A stretch of 64,000 bases of DNA, taken from the NCBI RefSeq assembly GCF_009882985.1, contig NZ_WTUZ01000040.1:785513-849512 (forward strand), read 5' to 3'. The position numbers were made by a program, and so were the translations under genes. Below the pieces are notes generated by a model. The model was given only the letters and a program-made list of their open reading frames with translations. It searched no databases and was not told the origin of the DNA. This document shows positions 8,884-17,948 of the stretch, in pieces (within the stretch, counting starts at the first letter, position 1; the number at the start of each line of letters is the position of its first letter). This DNA comes from Paenibacillus silvestris (GTDB lineage Bacteria; Bacillota; Bacilli; Paenibacillales; NBRC-103111).

Positions 8884-8916
8884 AAAAAACCTCGTATTCC
8901 AACTTAGAATACGAGG
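8884..8916 (-). terminator. Intrinsic terminator of the 64-aa gene
   Basis: A perfect stem CCTCGTATTC/GAATACGAGG with a 7-nt loop (8890-8916), followed on the minus strand by six T (8889-8884). Confidence 0.85.
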
Positions 8917-8927
8917 CTGGCCCTGCT

Positions 8928-9122
8928 TTATGCTATTTTTTTAATTAGGCATAGCTTCCTTAGATAGTAAACGCCGCCTACTTTAATGACATCATCTGAA
9001 TACGCTTCTATGAGTGTTCCTGAGTCTTCTAATTCACCGTCAAACCACACTTCAACAGGTGTTTGAAATAGCATGCAAAGATACATATCTGCGTCTGTAA
9101 AACATTCTGTCGTCCGGCTCAT
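8928..9122 (-). CDS. Small hypothetical protein (64 aa)
   Basis: An acidic 64-residue protein beginning MSRTTECFTDADMYLCMLFQ and ending LRKLCLIKKIA, with no signal peptide or membrane segment. The middle (VEVWFDGELEDSGTLIEAYS, then VIKVGGVYYLRK) looks like a small beta barrel of Hfq/SH3 or YkuS-like size, but I do not recognise a family. A GGGAGG ribosome site lies rather far (13 nt) upstream. It is followed by a perfect terminator, which supports a real short transcript. Confidence 0.6.
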   Translation of the reverse strand: MSRTTECFTDADMYLCMLFQTPVEVWFDGELEDSGTLIEAYSDDVIKVGGVYYLRKLCLIKKIA

Positions 9123-9207
9123 TTATTAACAACTGCCTCCCTCACCATTTTTCACTCGACAACATACTTATCGTCATTTGTAAATGAGAAATGAAGAGGA
9201 AATAGGT

Positions 9208-9238
9208 AAAAAAGACTGGAAGCTATGAGCCTCCAGTC
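9208..9238 (-). terminator. Terminator of the glg operon
   Basis: The stem GACTGGAGGC/GCTTCCAGTC (one G-T pair, 9214-9238) is followed on the minus strand by six T, 12 bp after the glgA stop. It closes the operon without a glgP gene. Confidence 0.8.
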
Positions 9239-9250
9239 CTGTTTTTCCAT

Positions 9251-10681
9251 TTAATTGACCATTTCCTTATAAAGTCCAATGTACTGCTGTGCGGACTTCT
9301 TCCAGCTAAAGTCACCTTTTTTCATGTTCTGCTGAATTTTCAGCCATGCATCTCGATCATTTTTATAGAAAAAGACCGCTCGACGGATCGTATGCAGCAT
9401 ATCATGCGCGTTGTAATTGCTGAAGGAAAAGCCCGTGCCTTCGCCAGTAAACTCATTATATGGCTGAACAGTATCCTTCAGCCCACCAGTTTCTCTAACG
9501 ATCGGTACAGTGCGGTAGCGAAGAGCTATCAGCTGTCCAATCCCGCATGGCTCGAATTGAGAGGGCATTAAGAACAAGTCCGATGAAGCATAAATTTGAT
9601 GCGCCAAAGCCTCGTCAAAGAGAATCTGAGCTGATACTTTATCAGGATGCTTCTTGGCTGCTTGCTTGAACATCTCCTCGTAGTCATATTCGCCAGTCCC
9701 CAGAACGACGAGCTGGATGTCTAGCGACAGAATCTCCGTGAGGACATGCTGGATGAGGTCTAGCCCTTTTTGCTGCACCAAGCGGGTGACTAGAGCAATC
9801 ATTGGTACATCATCTCTCACTGCTAATCCTAAGCTCTCCTGGAGTGCTGTCTTGTTCAACAGCTTTTTGGGCAGCGAATCTCGGTAAGTAGACACCAGAT
9901 GCGGATCATTCATGGGATCAAATACGTCATAATCAATACCGTTCACGATGCCTGTCAGCTGATCCCTGCGGTGGCGCAGCAAGCTATCCAAATTTTCACC
10001 AAAATAAGGTGTTTGAATTTCTTCCGCATAGGTCTGACTCACCGTTGTAAGACGGTCTGAGTATAGTAGCCCACCTTTGAGAAAGCTGGCTCCTCCATGC
10101 AGTTCAAGCGCTGTGCCGGTATAATGATCGTCAGAGAGTCCAAACAACTCTTTAAACAACGATTGACTAAACACACCTTGGTATTTTAAGTTATGAACGG
10201 TCGTTAACGTTTTGATCTCACTGTAGAATGGCAGATGTTGATAATGAGCCTTTAGCAGCACAGGAATCATACCCGCTTGCCAATCGTGGCAGTGGATGAC
10301 ATCCGGCTGGAAGTCAAGCAGTGGCAATGTTTCGATAACGCCTTTGCAGAAGAAAGCAAACCGTTCTGCCTCATCGCCATAACCATAAATGCCAGGACGA
10401 TTGAAATAATATTCATTGTCCACGAAATAAAAAGTGACGCCATCCTGCTCCAGAACTTCAATTCCGATATATTGCTTTCTCCAACCGACATAGATATCAT
10501 GCGTCACAGCCGTTGTCATCGCGCTTCGGTACTTGGCTGGAATGCCGCCATATTTAGGCAGAATAACCCGCACATCCAGTCCTTGCTGGGTGAGCTCCTT
10601 AGGCAGTGAACCAATTACGTCAGCTAGACCTCCTGTTTTGATAAAAGGAACCGCCTCTGAAGCTGCAAAGAGTACTTTCAT
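9251..10681 (-). CDS. glgA: Glycogen synthase (ADP-glucose type)
   Basis: A 476-aa GT5 glycosyltransferase that transfers glucose from ADP-glucose to the growing alpha-1,4-glucan. The N-terminus has the ADP-glucose binding motif KTGGLADVIGSLPKEL (Lys near residue 15). The C-terminal half has the GT-B nucleotide site (LFLMPSQFEPCGIGQLIALRY, then RETGGLKDTV). The length matches the family (about 480). It is the last gene of glgB-glgC-glgD-glgA, 90 bp behind glgD with a stem-loop in the gap. It starts at ATG with AGGAGG upstream. Confidence 0.95.
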   Translation of the reverse strand: MKVLFAASEAVPFIKTGGLADVIGSLPKELTQQGLDVRVILPKYGGIPAKYRSAMTTAVTHDIYVGWRKQYIGIEVLEQDGVTFYFVDNEYYFNRPGIYGYGDEAERFAFFCKGVIETLPLLDFQPDVIHCHDWQAGMIPVLLKAHYQHLPFYSEIKTLTTVHNLKYQGVFSQSLFKELFGLSDDHYTGTALELHGGASFLKGGLLYSDRLTTVSQTYAEEIQTPYFGENLDSLLRHRRDQLTGIVNGIDYDVFDPMNDPHLVSTYRDSLPKKLLNKTALQESLGLAVRDDVPMIALVTRLVQQKGLDLIQHVLTEILSLDIQLVVLGTGEYDYEEMFKQAAKKHPDKVSAQILFDEALAHQIYASSDLFLMPSQFEPCGIGQLIALRYRTVPIVRETGGLKDTVQPYNEFTGEGTGFSFSNYNAHDMLHTIRRAVFFYKNDRDAWLKIQQNMKKGDFSWKKSAQQYIGLYKEMVN

Positions 10682-10701
10682 CTTTCCATTCCTCCTGATA
10701 G

Positions 10702-10736
10702 TCGAAAAGCCGCCTTTGGGGAGGCAGGCTTTTCGG
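10702..10736 (-). other. Intercistronic stem-loop glgD-glgA
   Basis: On the minus strand CGAAAAGCCTGCCT pairs with AAGGCGGCTTTTCG around CCCCA. No T run follows, so it is more likely an mRNA-stability or processing hairpin than a terminator. It lies directly before the glgA ribosome site and could set the GlgA to GlgD ratio. Confidence 0.55.
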
Positions 10737-10771
10737 ATTATATCTAGTTATCTGCATACAAATGGTATCGA

Positions 10772-11881
10772 TTAGATCACTTTGGTTTTTGCCGCGATGA
10801 ACGGCGCTTTGTTGTCTCCAGTCAGTACGCGACCGCGAGAGATGAAGACATCCTTATCGAGAATCGCATTCTCAATAATTACATTCTCCTCGATTTCGCA
10901 GTTTTGGAGAATAATACTGTTTTTCACGTAAGCACCCTTACGGATTTTCACTCCGCGGAACAAAATACTGTTCTCTACCTTACCTTCAATCGTGCAACCG
11001 TTCGCGATCAGCGCGTTTTTGGTGGCAGCAGACTCCAAATATCTCGCAGGCGGCTCATCTTTTACTTTCGTAAAAATCAGGTTTTTCTGGAAGAACAATT
11101 CTCTCCAGATCACTGGATTCAACAGCTGCATGCTGTGCTTGTAGTAGCCTTGAATGGAATTCACGATTCCTACATGCCCTTCGAATTTATACCCATACAC
11201 ACTGAGCTTGTCAATATTTTTCATAATACCATCGCGAACCAGGTGATCATAACCCTGTGCCAAGCAAGATTCTACCATGTCAAGCAGCAGCGCTTTGCTC
11301 ATAATATACATTTCCATAGAAATGTTATTTGTACGCAGTCTACCCGTGTGATCTTCCATAAGCGTAACCTGTCCGTTATCTTTGACGGCTAAGCGGCGGA
11401 ACTTGCCTTGGATATCCTCATCCGTTTGCTTATAGATGACCGTAATGTCTGCTTGCGTATCCTCGTGATGACGGATAACGTCGCGCAGATCAAGGTTGCA
11501 CACCATATGGCTGCGAGAAATAATAACCAGTTCTTCTTTCCCGCGGTAGAAATAATCACGATGGCTGTAGAATTGATACAAATCCCCGCGTGAAATGCCC
11601 GTTGGCTCATCCATGACGGATGGCAGTACGAACAATCCCCCACGCTTTCTGTCCAAATCCCACTCTTTCCCGGATCCAAGGTGATCCATCAAGGACCGGT
11701 ACTTGTGCTGTGTGAATACGGCCACATTATCAATCCCAGAATTCACCATGTTCGACAATGTAAAATCAATTAACCGATAGCGTCCGCCGAAGGGTACCGA
11801 AGCAGGGCAACGGAAATACGTCAGTTCTTCCAAATCGTCCGGTTCATTCACTAAATTAATTACACCCATTACATGTTTCAT
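10772..11881 (-). CDS. glgD: GlgD, regulatory-type paralogue of ADP-glucose pyrophosphorylase
   Basis: A 369-aa nucleotidyltransferase-fold protein with a C-terminal left-handed beta-helix. It aligns with GlgC (PFGGRYRLIDFTLSNMVNSGIDNVAVFTQHKYRSL), but the N-terminal GGEGxRL nucleotide loop is replaced by NLVNEPDDLEELTY. It is therefore probably catalytically weak and works as the partner subunit that raises GlgC activity, as known for B. subtilis and Geobacillus GlgC/GlgD. The start lies 5 bp after the glgC stop with an AGAAGGGA site inside the end of glgC, so the two are made together. Confidence 0.93.
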   Translation of the reverse strand: MKHVMGVINLVNEPDDLEELTYFRCPASVPFGGRYRLIDFTLSNMVNSGIDNVAVFTQHKYRSLMDHLGSGKEWDLDRKRGGLFVLPSVMDEPTGISRGDLYQFYSHRDYFYRGKEELVIISRSHMVCNLDLRDVIRHHEDTQADITVIYKQTDEDIQGKFRRLAVKDNGQVTLMEDHTGRLRTNNISMEMYIMSKALLLDMVESCLAQGYDHLVRDGIMKNIDKLSVYGYKFEGHVGIVNSIQGYYKHSMQLLNPVIWRELFFQKNLIFTKVKDEPPARYLESAATKNALIANGCTIEGKVENSILFRGVKIRKGAYVKNSIILQNCEIEENVIIENAILDKDVFISRGRVLTGDNKAPFIAAKTKVI

Positions 11882-11886
11882 CTAGA

Positions 11887-13035
11887 TCATCCCTTCTGTT
11901 TGGCAGTAGCTAAAACGCGTTCATTGCCGCCTATGAGTGTAATTTCACCGTTACCGTCTACAACAGCACCATCTTCTACGACCGTGTTTTCACCAATAAT
12001 CGCTTTGTTAATCGTTACATTGTTACCGATTTTCGCATTCGGCATAATAACAGAGTCACGAATTTGGCTGCCTTCCCCAACTTGTACACCAAAGAATAAG
12101 ACAGAATGATCGACATCTCCAAAAATCGCACAACCCTCATTCACAAGTGAACGCTTGATATTCGCAGTAGGCGCCACATATTGAGCAGGCTGGTATGGAT
12201 TCTGGGAGTACACACGCCAATCTTTATCATTAAGGTTCAACTCGTTATTGTCATCGAGCAGATCCATATTTGCTTCCCATAAGCTATCGATCGTACCGAC
12301 ATCTTTCCAATAGCCTTCGAATGGATAAGCATACATTCTTGCTTCATTTTGCAGCATCATTGGGATAATATCTTTCCCGAAATCTTTGCTGGAATCCGGA
12401 TTTTCCTCGTCCGCAATCAAATACGATTTTAGAACACTCCAGTTAAAAATATAAATACCCATGGAAGCCAGGTTACTGTTCGCTTCTTTTGGTTTTTCGG
12501 CAAATTCAGTTATTTCCTGTTTCTCGTTCACACTCATAATTCCGAAACGGCTGGTTTCTTCCCATTTCACTTCAATAACGGCAATACTTGCGTCAGCTTT
12601 CTTCTCTTTGTGATAGGAAAGCATTTTGTCATAATCCATTTTGTAAATGTGATCACCCGAGATGATCAGTACATACTCCGGATCATACTGCTCAATAAAT
12701 CCAATGTTGCGATAGATCGCATTCGCGGTTCCTTTATACCAATCCCCGCCTTTTTGCTCCATGAAAGGAGGTAACACAGTGACACCGCCATATTTGCGGT
12801 CTAGATCCCACGAACTGCCGATTCCAATATACGTGTTGAGCACGAGAGGTTGATATTGCGTCAAGACACCAACGGTGTCGATCCCTGAATTCGTGCAATT
12901 GCTAAGGGTGAAATCAATGATACGGTACTTCCCGCCAAAATGAACAGCTGGTTTGGCCAAATTATTCGTTAGCACGCCTAGTCTTCGTCCTTCTCCACCA
13001 GCGAGGAGCATAGCCACACATTCTTTACTGCGCAT
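11887..13035 (-). CDS. glgC: Glucose-1-phosphate adenylyltransferase
   Basis: A 382-aa catalytic subunit of ADP-glucose pyrophosphorylase (glucose-1-P + ATP to ADP-glucose + PPi), the committed step of glycogen synthesis. The pyrophosphorylase loop LLAGGEGRRLGVLT is at residues 10-23, GKYRIIDFTLSNCTNSGI follows, and FAEKPKE carries the glucose-1-P binding Lys. The C-terminal hexapeptide repeats (about 290-370) form the beta-helix. The start overlaps the end of glgB by 11 bp, with AAGGGGG in front: tight operon coupling. Confidence 0.95.
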   Translation of the reverse strand: MRSKECVAMLLAGGEGRRLGVLTNNLAKPAVHFGGKYRIIDFTLSNCTNSGIDTVGVLTQYQPLVLNTYIGIGSSWDLDRKYGGVTVLPPFMEQKGGDWYKGTANAIYRNIGFIEQYDPEYVLIISGDHIYKMDYDKMLSYHKEKKADASIAVIEVKWEETSRFGIMSVNEKQEITEFAEKPKEANSNLASMGIYIFNWSVLKSYLIADEENPDSSKDFGKDIIPMMLQNEARMYAYPFEGYWKDVGTIDSLWEANMDLLDDNNELNLNDKDWRVYSQNPYQPAQYVAPTANIKRSLVNEGCAIFGDVDHSVLFFGVQVGEGSQIRDSVIMPNAKIGNNVTINKAIIGENTVVEDGAVVDGNGEITLIGGNERVLATAKQKG

Positions 13036-14983
13036 CTCTGATTTCCCCCTTCAACTTCGTTTTCTCTAGTTGGAATTCTTTCACACATTTTATATAAACA
13101 GCCGCAAGCGGCGGAATACACAGAGATAAGCTATAAGGCTGTTCGTGATATTTTCTTTTTTCACTCGTGATTGGCAGCTTGTTTCCTTGGCCAGAACCGC
13201 CAAATTCAGGGGCATCGCTGTTAAAAACAACCTCGTACATCCCACCACGTGGAACACCGATTCGATAATCAGGGTGCACCTCTGGCGTGAAGTTGCAGAT
13301 GAGAATCAGATCATCCTCAGCCAAATTTCCTTTACGCATGAAAGTAACGACGCTTTGGCTCTCATCATGTGGATTAATCCATTTGAAACCGTCAGGACTA
13401 TGATCCTTTTGCCATAAAGCCGGCTGGTCCAAATAAAATTGATTGAGCGCCTTTACGTAAATGTGCATTTGTTCATGCTTCTCATACCCGTTCAGCAGGA
13501 ACCAATCCACTTCTTCCTGATCTTTCCATTCGTCGAATTGACCGAATTCGCTGCCCATGAACAGCAGCTTTTTGCCTGGGTGACCTGACATATATCCGTA
13601 TAAAACGCGCAGATTGGCGAATTTCTGCCAATAATCGCCTGGCATCTTATGCAGGAGTGAACGTTTCCCATGGACAACTTCATCGTGAGAAAACGGTAAT
13701 ACGTAATTTTCGCTAAAAGCGTACATAAAGGAGAACGTGATCAGTTTATGGTGATATTTGCGATGAATAGGATCCAGCTTCATATAGCGCAGCATATCGT
13801 TCATCCAGCCCATATTCCATTTATAGTTAAAGCCAAGCCCGCCATCATGCACAGGTGCTGTAACTAGTGGCCAGTCTGTCGAATCCTCTGCCATCATAAG
13901 CGCATCCGGATAATAAGAGAAGACAACTTGATTCAGCTTTCTCAAGAAAGCAACGGCTTCGGGATTATCATCCCCGCCCCACTGATTCTTAAGGGGTTTC
14001 TCATTCCAACGACCGAAATTTAAGTGCAGCATGGAAGCTACAGCATCAACCCGGATTCCATCGATATGGTACATGTCCATCCAAAATATGGCGTTTGAAA
14101 TCAGAAAGCTTTGCACTTCCGGCCTGCCAAAATCAAATGTAAGTGTCCCCCATTCCAGCTTCTCGGCTTTTCGCGGATCTTGATATTCATAAAGCGCCTT
14201 TCCGTCAAATTGCCTCAAACCATGAGCATCCTTGCAGAAATGCCCGGGGACCCAGTCCATGATGACGCCAATTCCTTTTTGATGACACCGATCGACGAAA
14301 TGCATGAATTCCTTCGGCGAACCGTGTCTGCTTGTTACAGAGTAATAACCTGTCGCTTGATAGCCCCATGAACGGTCAAAGGGGTGTTCAGCAAGCGGCA
14401 TAACCTCAATATGTGTATAACCCATTTCTACGGCATAATCGACTAACTCGTCCGCAAGCTGGTCATAGGTATATAATTCTTCGCTATGTCTGTCTTTTTT
14501 ACGCCACGTACCTAGATGCACCTCATAAATCGACAAAGGTTTGTTATAAGCGGGTGCTGTCTTCTTCATCTCTTGCCAGGCCTCATCCTGCCATTCGTAG
14601 CCTTCCAGATCGACAACGCGAGAGGCTGTACCTGGACGTACTTCCGAATAAAAGGCGTAAGGGTCAGCTTTCAACAAAATTTGACCTGTCTCGCTTTGAA
14701 TTTCGTACTTGTAGTGATCACCTTCACTTGCCTCAGGAACAAACAGCATCCAAACCCCAAGTGAACTGAACTTCTCCATACGGTGTTCACCGGATTGCCA
14801 TTGGTTGAAATCCCCTAGCAAGCTAACCTGTTTGGCATTAGGCGCCCATACAGCGAAACGAACTCCCTCATATCCTTTTCTTTTGCTAACATGCGCCCCT
14901 AGAATGCGATAGCTGTGATACAGGGATCCTTCATGAAGTAGAAACAAATCTTCTGAGCTGGGTGTGCCAACATTTGCCCCCAT
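13025..14983 (-). CDS. glgB: 1,4-alpha-glucan branching enzyme
   Basis: A 652-aa GH13 enzyme that makes the alpha-1,6 branches of glycogen. A CBM48 domain (about 30-125) is followed by the alpha-amylase barrel with DGIRVDAVASMLHL (nucleophile Asp), LMMAEDSTDWP (acid Glu) and PFSHDEVVHGKRSL (third Asp), and a C-terminal beta-sandwich. The start at 14983 is chosen because GGGAGGG lies 5 nt upstream; an in-frame ATG 19 codons earlier has no ribosome site. First gene of the glgBCDA operon. Confidence 0.95.
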   Translation of the reverse strand: MGANVGTPSSEDLFLLHEGSLYHSYRILGAHVSKRKGYEGVRFAVWAPNAKQVSLLGDFNQWQSGEHRMEKFSSLGVWMLFVPEASEGDHYKYEIQSETGQILLKADPYAFYSEVRPGTASRVVDLEGYEWQDEAWQEMKKTAPAYNKPLSIYEVHLGTWRKKDRHSEELYTYDQLADELVDYAVEMGYTHIEVMPLAEHPFDRSWGYQATGYYSVTSRHGSPKEFMHFVDRCHQKGIGVIMDWVPGHFCKDAHGLRQFDGKALYEYQDPRKAEKLEWGTLTFDFGRPEVQSFLISNAIFWMDMYHIDGIRVDAVASMLHLNFGRWNEKPLKNQWGGDDNPEAVAFLRKLNQVVFSYYPDALMMAEDSTDWPLVTAPVHDGGLGFNYKWNMGWMNDMLRYMKLDPIHRKYHHKLITFSFMYAFSENYVLPFSHDEVVHGKRSLLHKMPGDYWQKFANLRVLYGYMSGHPGKKLLFMGSEFGQFDEWKDQEEVDWFLLNGYEKHEQMHIYVKALNQFYLDQPALWQKDHSPDGFKWINPHDESQSVVTFMRKGNLAEDDLILICNFTPEVHPDYRIGVPRGGMYEVVFNSDAPEFGGSGQGNKLPITSEKRKYHEQPYSLSLCIPPLAAVYIKCVKEFQLEKTKLKGEIRDAQ

Positions 14984-15163
14984 GTTATCCCTCCCATAAT
15001 CGACCTTTTTCTTCAAAATATGGATGTAACAATTAATCACATACAGTACAAATACAACAAGCAGGTAGAGAATTCCTTCAATCCCTCATATTAAAAAAAG
15101 GAAAATCCTTTATCCTGGGTGAATTACTTAAGTGACAGTCAATTGAAAGGTGGAAACCAGATT

Positions 15164-16285
15164 ATGAAAGACAAGGTGAAAGGACTTATCGTAGGTTTGA
15201 CGATCGGTTCATTAATTAGCGGTACAGCTGCTTTTGCGGCTAGCAGTCAAATTGAAGTGGCCTTCCGCAGCATCAAATATATGTTTGATGGTGTCGAAAA
15301 AGTGCCGGCAGATGGAAAAGGTTTTGTTTATGAAGGTTCTACTTACGTCCCTCTTCGCTTCGTAAGTGAAGCGTTAGGAAAAAAAGTCGAATGGGATGAA
15401 GAAAATGAAACCATTTGGATCGGAAGCAATCCGAATAAAGTCGTTGCAACTTATAAAGGCGGTACGGTAACAAAAGGCGAGTTTGATACTTTCTTTGCGC
15501 TGCAGGCCATTTTCAATACCAACCATGCGGCTTCAAAAGATAGCCCAGAGTATCAAAAAAGTGTTGCTTCCCAATTAATTCAATATAGAATTCTATACGG
15601 TAAATCTTCCGAGGCTGACCAAAAAGCGGCTAAAGATGCAGCGTCAGCTCAAATTGCGACTTGGAAAACCCAAAATGGCGAAGCCAAATTTCTAGAAGAC
15701 TTGAAAAACTTCAAAGTAACTGAAACGGAACTTCAATATTACCTTGTCGGCAGATTAACTGCAGAAAACTATATCAAGTCCAGTATTTCCGACGCACAAC
15801 TGAAAGCCAAGTATGACGACAACCTCAAACAAGATAAAGATGCTTATACGATAGCTTCTGTTCGCCACATCTTGATTGGTTTAACAAGCGGAGACGGAAG
15901 TGTGAAGCGTACGAAAGAAGAAGCGCTTAAGCTTGCTAAAGATGTCGAGGAAAAACTTAAGAACGGTGAAGACTTCGCCAAGTTGGCTAAAGAACTAACT
16001 GACGATCCTGGTTCCAAAGAAACAGGCGGACTTTATGCAGATGCAGAAGTTGGCAGCTGGGTACCTGAATTCAAGAAAGCTGCGATTGAACAACCGATTG
16101 GTGCTGTAGGCGACCCCGTTGAGACACAATTCGGTTATCACGTGATCAAAGTCGAATCCAGATCCGTGAAATCTTTCGATTCCGTGAAGGACTCGTTAAG
16201 AGGCTCACTGGAACAAGCGCAGTACCAGCAATTTGTAGAAAAAGAATTACCCGGTTTGATTGAAAAGATCGATTTAAGTGAATAA
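15164..16285 (+). CDS. Secreted PrsA-like peptidyl-prolyl isomerase with CuAO-like domain
   Basis: A 373-aa exported foldase. The signal peptide (about 1-27, ending TAAFAAS) has no lipobox Cys, unlike PrsA. Residues 28-88 form a copper-amine-oxidase-like N1 domain (FVYEGSTYVPLRFVSEALGKKVEWDEENETIWIG). A SurA_N/PrsA-type helical region follows, and then a parvulin domain (about 225-350) with the conserved VRHILIG and GYHVIKVES histidines. It probably assists folding of secreted or wall proteins; CuAO N1 domains are common on Paenibacillus exported proteins, function unclear. The start at 15164 follows AAAGGTGG, rather than an ATG-like start 15 codons earlier. It is divergent from the glg operon and monocistronic. 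Confidence 0.88.
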   Translation: MKDKVKGLIVGLTIGSLISGTAAFAASSQIEVAFRSIKYMFDGVEKVPADGKGFVYEGSTYVPLRFVSEALGKKVEWDEENETIWIGSNPNKVVATYKGGTVTKGEFDTFFALQAIFNTNHAASKDSPEYQKSVASQLIQYRILYGKSSEADQKAAKDAASAQIATWKTQNGEAKFLEDLKNFKVTETELQYYLVGRLTAENYIKSSISDAQLKAKYDDNLKQDKDAYTIASVRHILIGLTSGDGSVKRTKEEALKLAKDVEEKLKNGEDFAKLAKELTDDPGSKETGGLYADAEVGSWVPEFKKAAIEQPIGAVGDPVETQFGYHVIKVESRSVKSFDSVKDSLRGSLEQAQYQQFVEKELPGLIEKIDLSE

Positions 16286-16339
16286 ATGGTGTACAATGGA
16301 TGTTTGTTAAAGTATACAAGTTGAAGGATGGAATGTAAC

Positions 16340-17206
16340 ATGTTTTATGCAAAAGACTGGGTAGATTACGAACTTCTCGACACTGGCGGCGGCGAAAAGC
16401 TTGAACGCTGGGGCACGATCGTACTTCGAAGACCGGACCCGCAAATCATTTGGCCTTTGGAAAAAGAAACACCTGCATGGCGTCAAGCCGATGCTCATTA
16501 TCACCGCAGCTCCAGCGGCGGCGGACAGTGGCAGCAGCATGCTGAACTGCCAGAACGCTGGACGATTACCTACGATCAGAAGCTGTCCTTTTATATTAAA
16601 CCAACCAGCTTCAAGCATACGGGTCTATTCCCTGAGCAAGCCGTCAACTGGAAATGGATGATTGACAAAATCCAAAACGCCGGAAGACCGATCAAGGTAT
16701 TGAACCTTTTTGCCTATACAGGTGGAGCCTCACTCGCCTGCGCTTATGCAGGAGCAGAGGTTTGCCACGTCGATGCCTCCAAAGGTGTTGTATCATGGGC
16801 GAAAGAGAATCTGCATCTCAGCAATATGGGCAGTCGCCCTGTTCGTTTCATTACGGATGATGTTTTCAAATTCGTACAAAGAGAACAGCGCCGCGGCAGC
16901 AAATATGATGCGATCATCATGGATCCTCCCTCATACGGACGCGGACCTAATGGCGAGACTTGGAAACTTGAAGATGACCTCTTCCCTTTCATTCAAACCT
17001 GTCAGAGCATCTTGACGGATAATCCTTTATTCCTGTTAATTAACTCTTATACAACAGGCATTTCGGCTACAGTGCTTCAAAACATCTTAACGATGGCGAT
17101 GAAAAGCAAGCATGGCGGTACGATCTCAAGTGGAGAAATCGGCCTGCCGATCACTCACTCCGGCTTAATGCTCCCTTGCGGCATTCTGGGACGCTGGGAG
17201 TCATAA
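16340..17206 (+). CDS. Class I SAM-dependent methyltransferase (RlmI/RlmK-like)
   Basis: A 288-aa Rossmann-fold methyltransferase. The SAM-binding motif I is VLNLFAYTGGASLACAYAGA, motif II is VCHVDASKGVVSWAKEN, and IIMDPPSYGRG is the DPPxYG motif of 23S rRNA m5C/m2G enzymes of COG1092. It lacks the PUA domain of RlmI. Base modification of rRNA is likely; the position is unknown. The stop is one base before the ATG of the RluA-type pseudouridine synthase, giving a two-gene RNA-modification operon. The start at 16340 is taken because AAGGA lies 11 nt upstream; the ATG at 16328 overlaps that site. Confidence 0.88.
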   Translation: MFYAKDWVDYELLDTGGGEKLERWGTIVLRRPDPQIIWPLEKETPAWRQADAHYHRSSSGGGQWQQHAELPERWTITYDQKLSFYIKPTSFKHTGLFPEQAVNWKWMIDKIQNAGRPIKVLNLFAYTGGASLACAYAGAEVCHVDASKGVVSWAKENLHLSNMGSRPVRFITDDVFKFVQREQRRGSKYDAIIMDPPSYGRGPNGETWKLEDDLFPFIQTCQSILTDNPLFLLINSYTTGISATVLQNILTMAMKSKHGGTISSGEIGLPITHSGLMLPCGILGRWES

Positions 17207-17207
17207 G

Positions 17208-17921
17208 ATGACTGGAGCTAAAGATGGTTCGGGAGCATCGCAAATTCCGATACTTTTCGAAGACAACCACATTCTCGTGGTAGAGAAGCCTGTGAACATG
17301 CCCACACAAGAGGACGACTCGCGTGATCCTGATCTCCTGAACGTCCTGAAGGCAGATCTCAAGCATCGGCACAACAAGCCTGGCAATGTATACCTCGGGC
17401 TTGTCCACCGGCTTGACCGTCCCGTAGGCGGCGTTATGGTCTTCGCCAAAACGTCAAAAGCCGCATCACGGCTGTCTGACGCGGTAAGAACTAGGCAGCT
17501 GGACAAAACGTATGTCGCTATTGTGCATGGCAAACCGCCACAGCCGACCGCTACGCTGCGTCACTGGCTCTGGAAAGACACGCGGACGAATACCGTCAGC
17601 GTTGTCAAACCGGGCCAGCACGAAGCCAAGGAGGCTGTGCTGGATTATAAGCTGCTCGGCAGCCAAGACGGTCTCAGCTTGATTCAGATCAAGCTGCACA
17701 CCGGACGGCCGCATCAGATCCGCGTGCAGCTGGCTGCCATCGGCTGCACACTGTACGGCGACCAGCGCTACGGCAGCGCGGTCAACAAGCCCGGCCAGCA
17801 GCTAGCGCTCTGGGCGACGGCACTGTCCTTTGAGCATCCAACACTCAAAGAGACGATGCGCTTCCGGTCGCTGCCGCCAGTGCAGCGGCCATGGAGTGAA
17901 TTTACAATCCCAGAATTGTAA
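17208..17921 (+). CDS. RluA-family pseudouridine synthase
   Basis: A 237-aa pseudouridine synthase that isomerises U in rRNA or tRNA. The catalytic motif is VHRLDRPVGGVMVFAKT (Asp in HRLD), followed by IQIKLHTGRPHQIRVQLAAIGC and YGDQRYG, all typical of the RluA/RluC/TruC group. There is no N-terminal S4 domain and it is shorter than RluD (about 300 aa). The second half is visibly richer in GC than the neighbours. It is coupled to the preceding methyltransferase gene (one-base gap). Confidence 0.92.
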   Translation: MTGAKDGSGASQIPILFEDNHILVVEKPVNMPTQEDDSRDPDLLNVLKADLKHRHNKPGNVYLGLVHRLDRPVGGVMVFAKTSKAASRLSDAVRTRQLDKTYVAIVHGKPPQPTATLRHWLWKDTRTNTVSVVKPGQHEAKEAVLDYKLLGSQDGLSLIQIKLHTGRPHQIRVQLAAIGCTLYGDQRYGSAVNKPGQQLALWATALSFEHPTLKETMRFRSLPPVQRPWSEFTIPEL

Positions 17922-17948
17922 ATTCATCTCTGGGAGCCGCCTCAGCTA

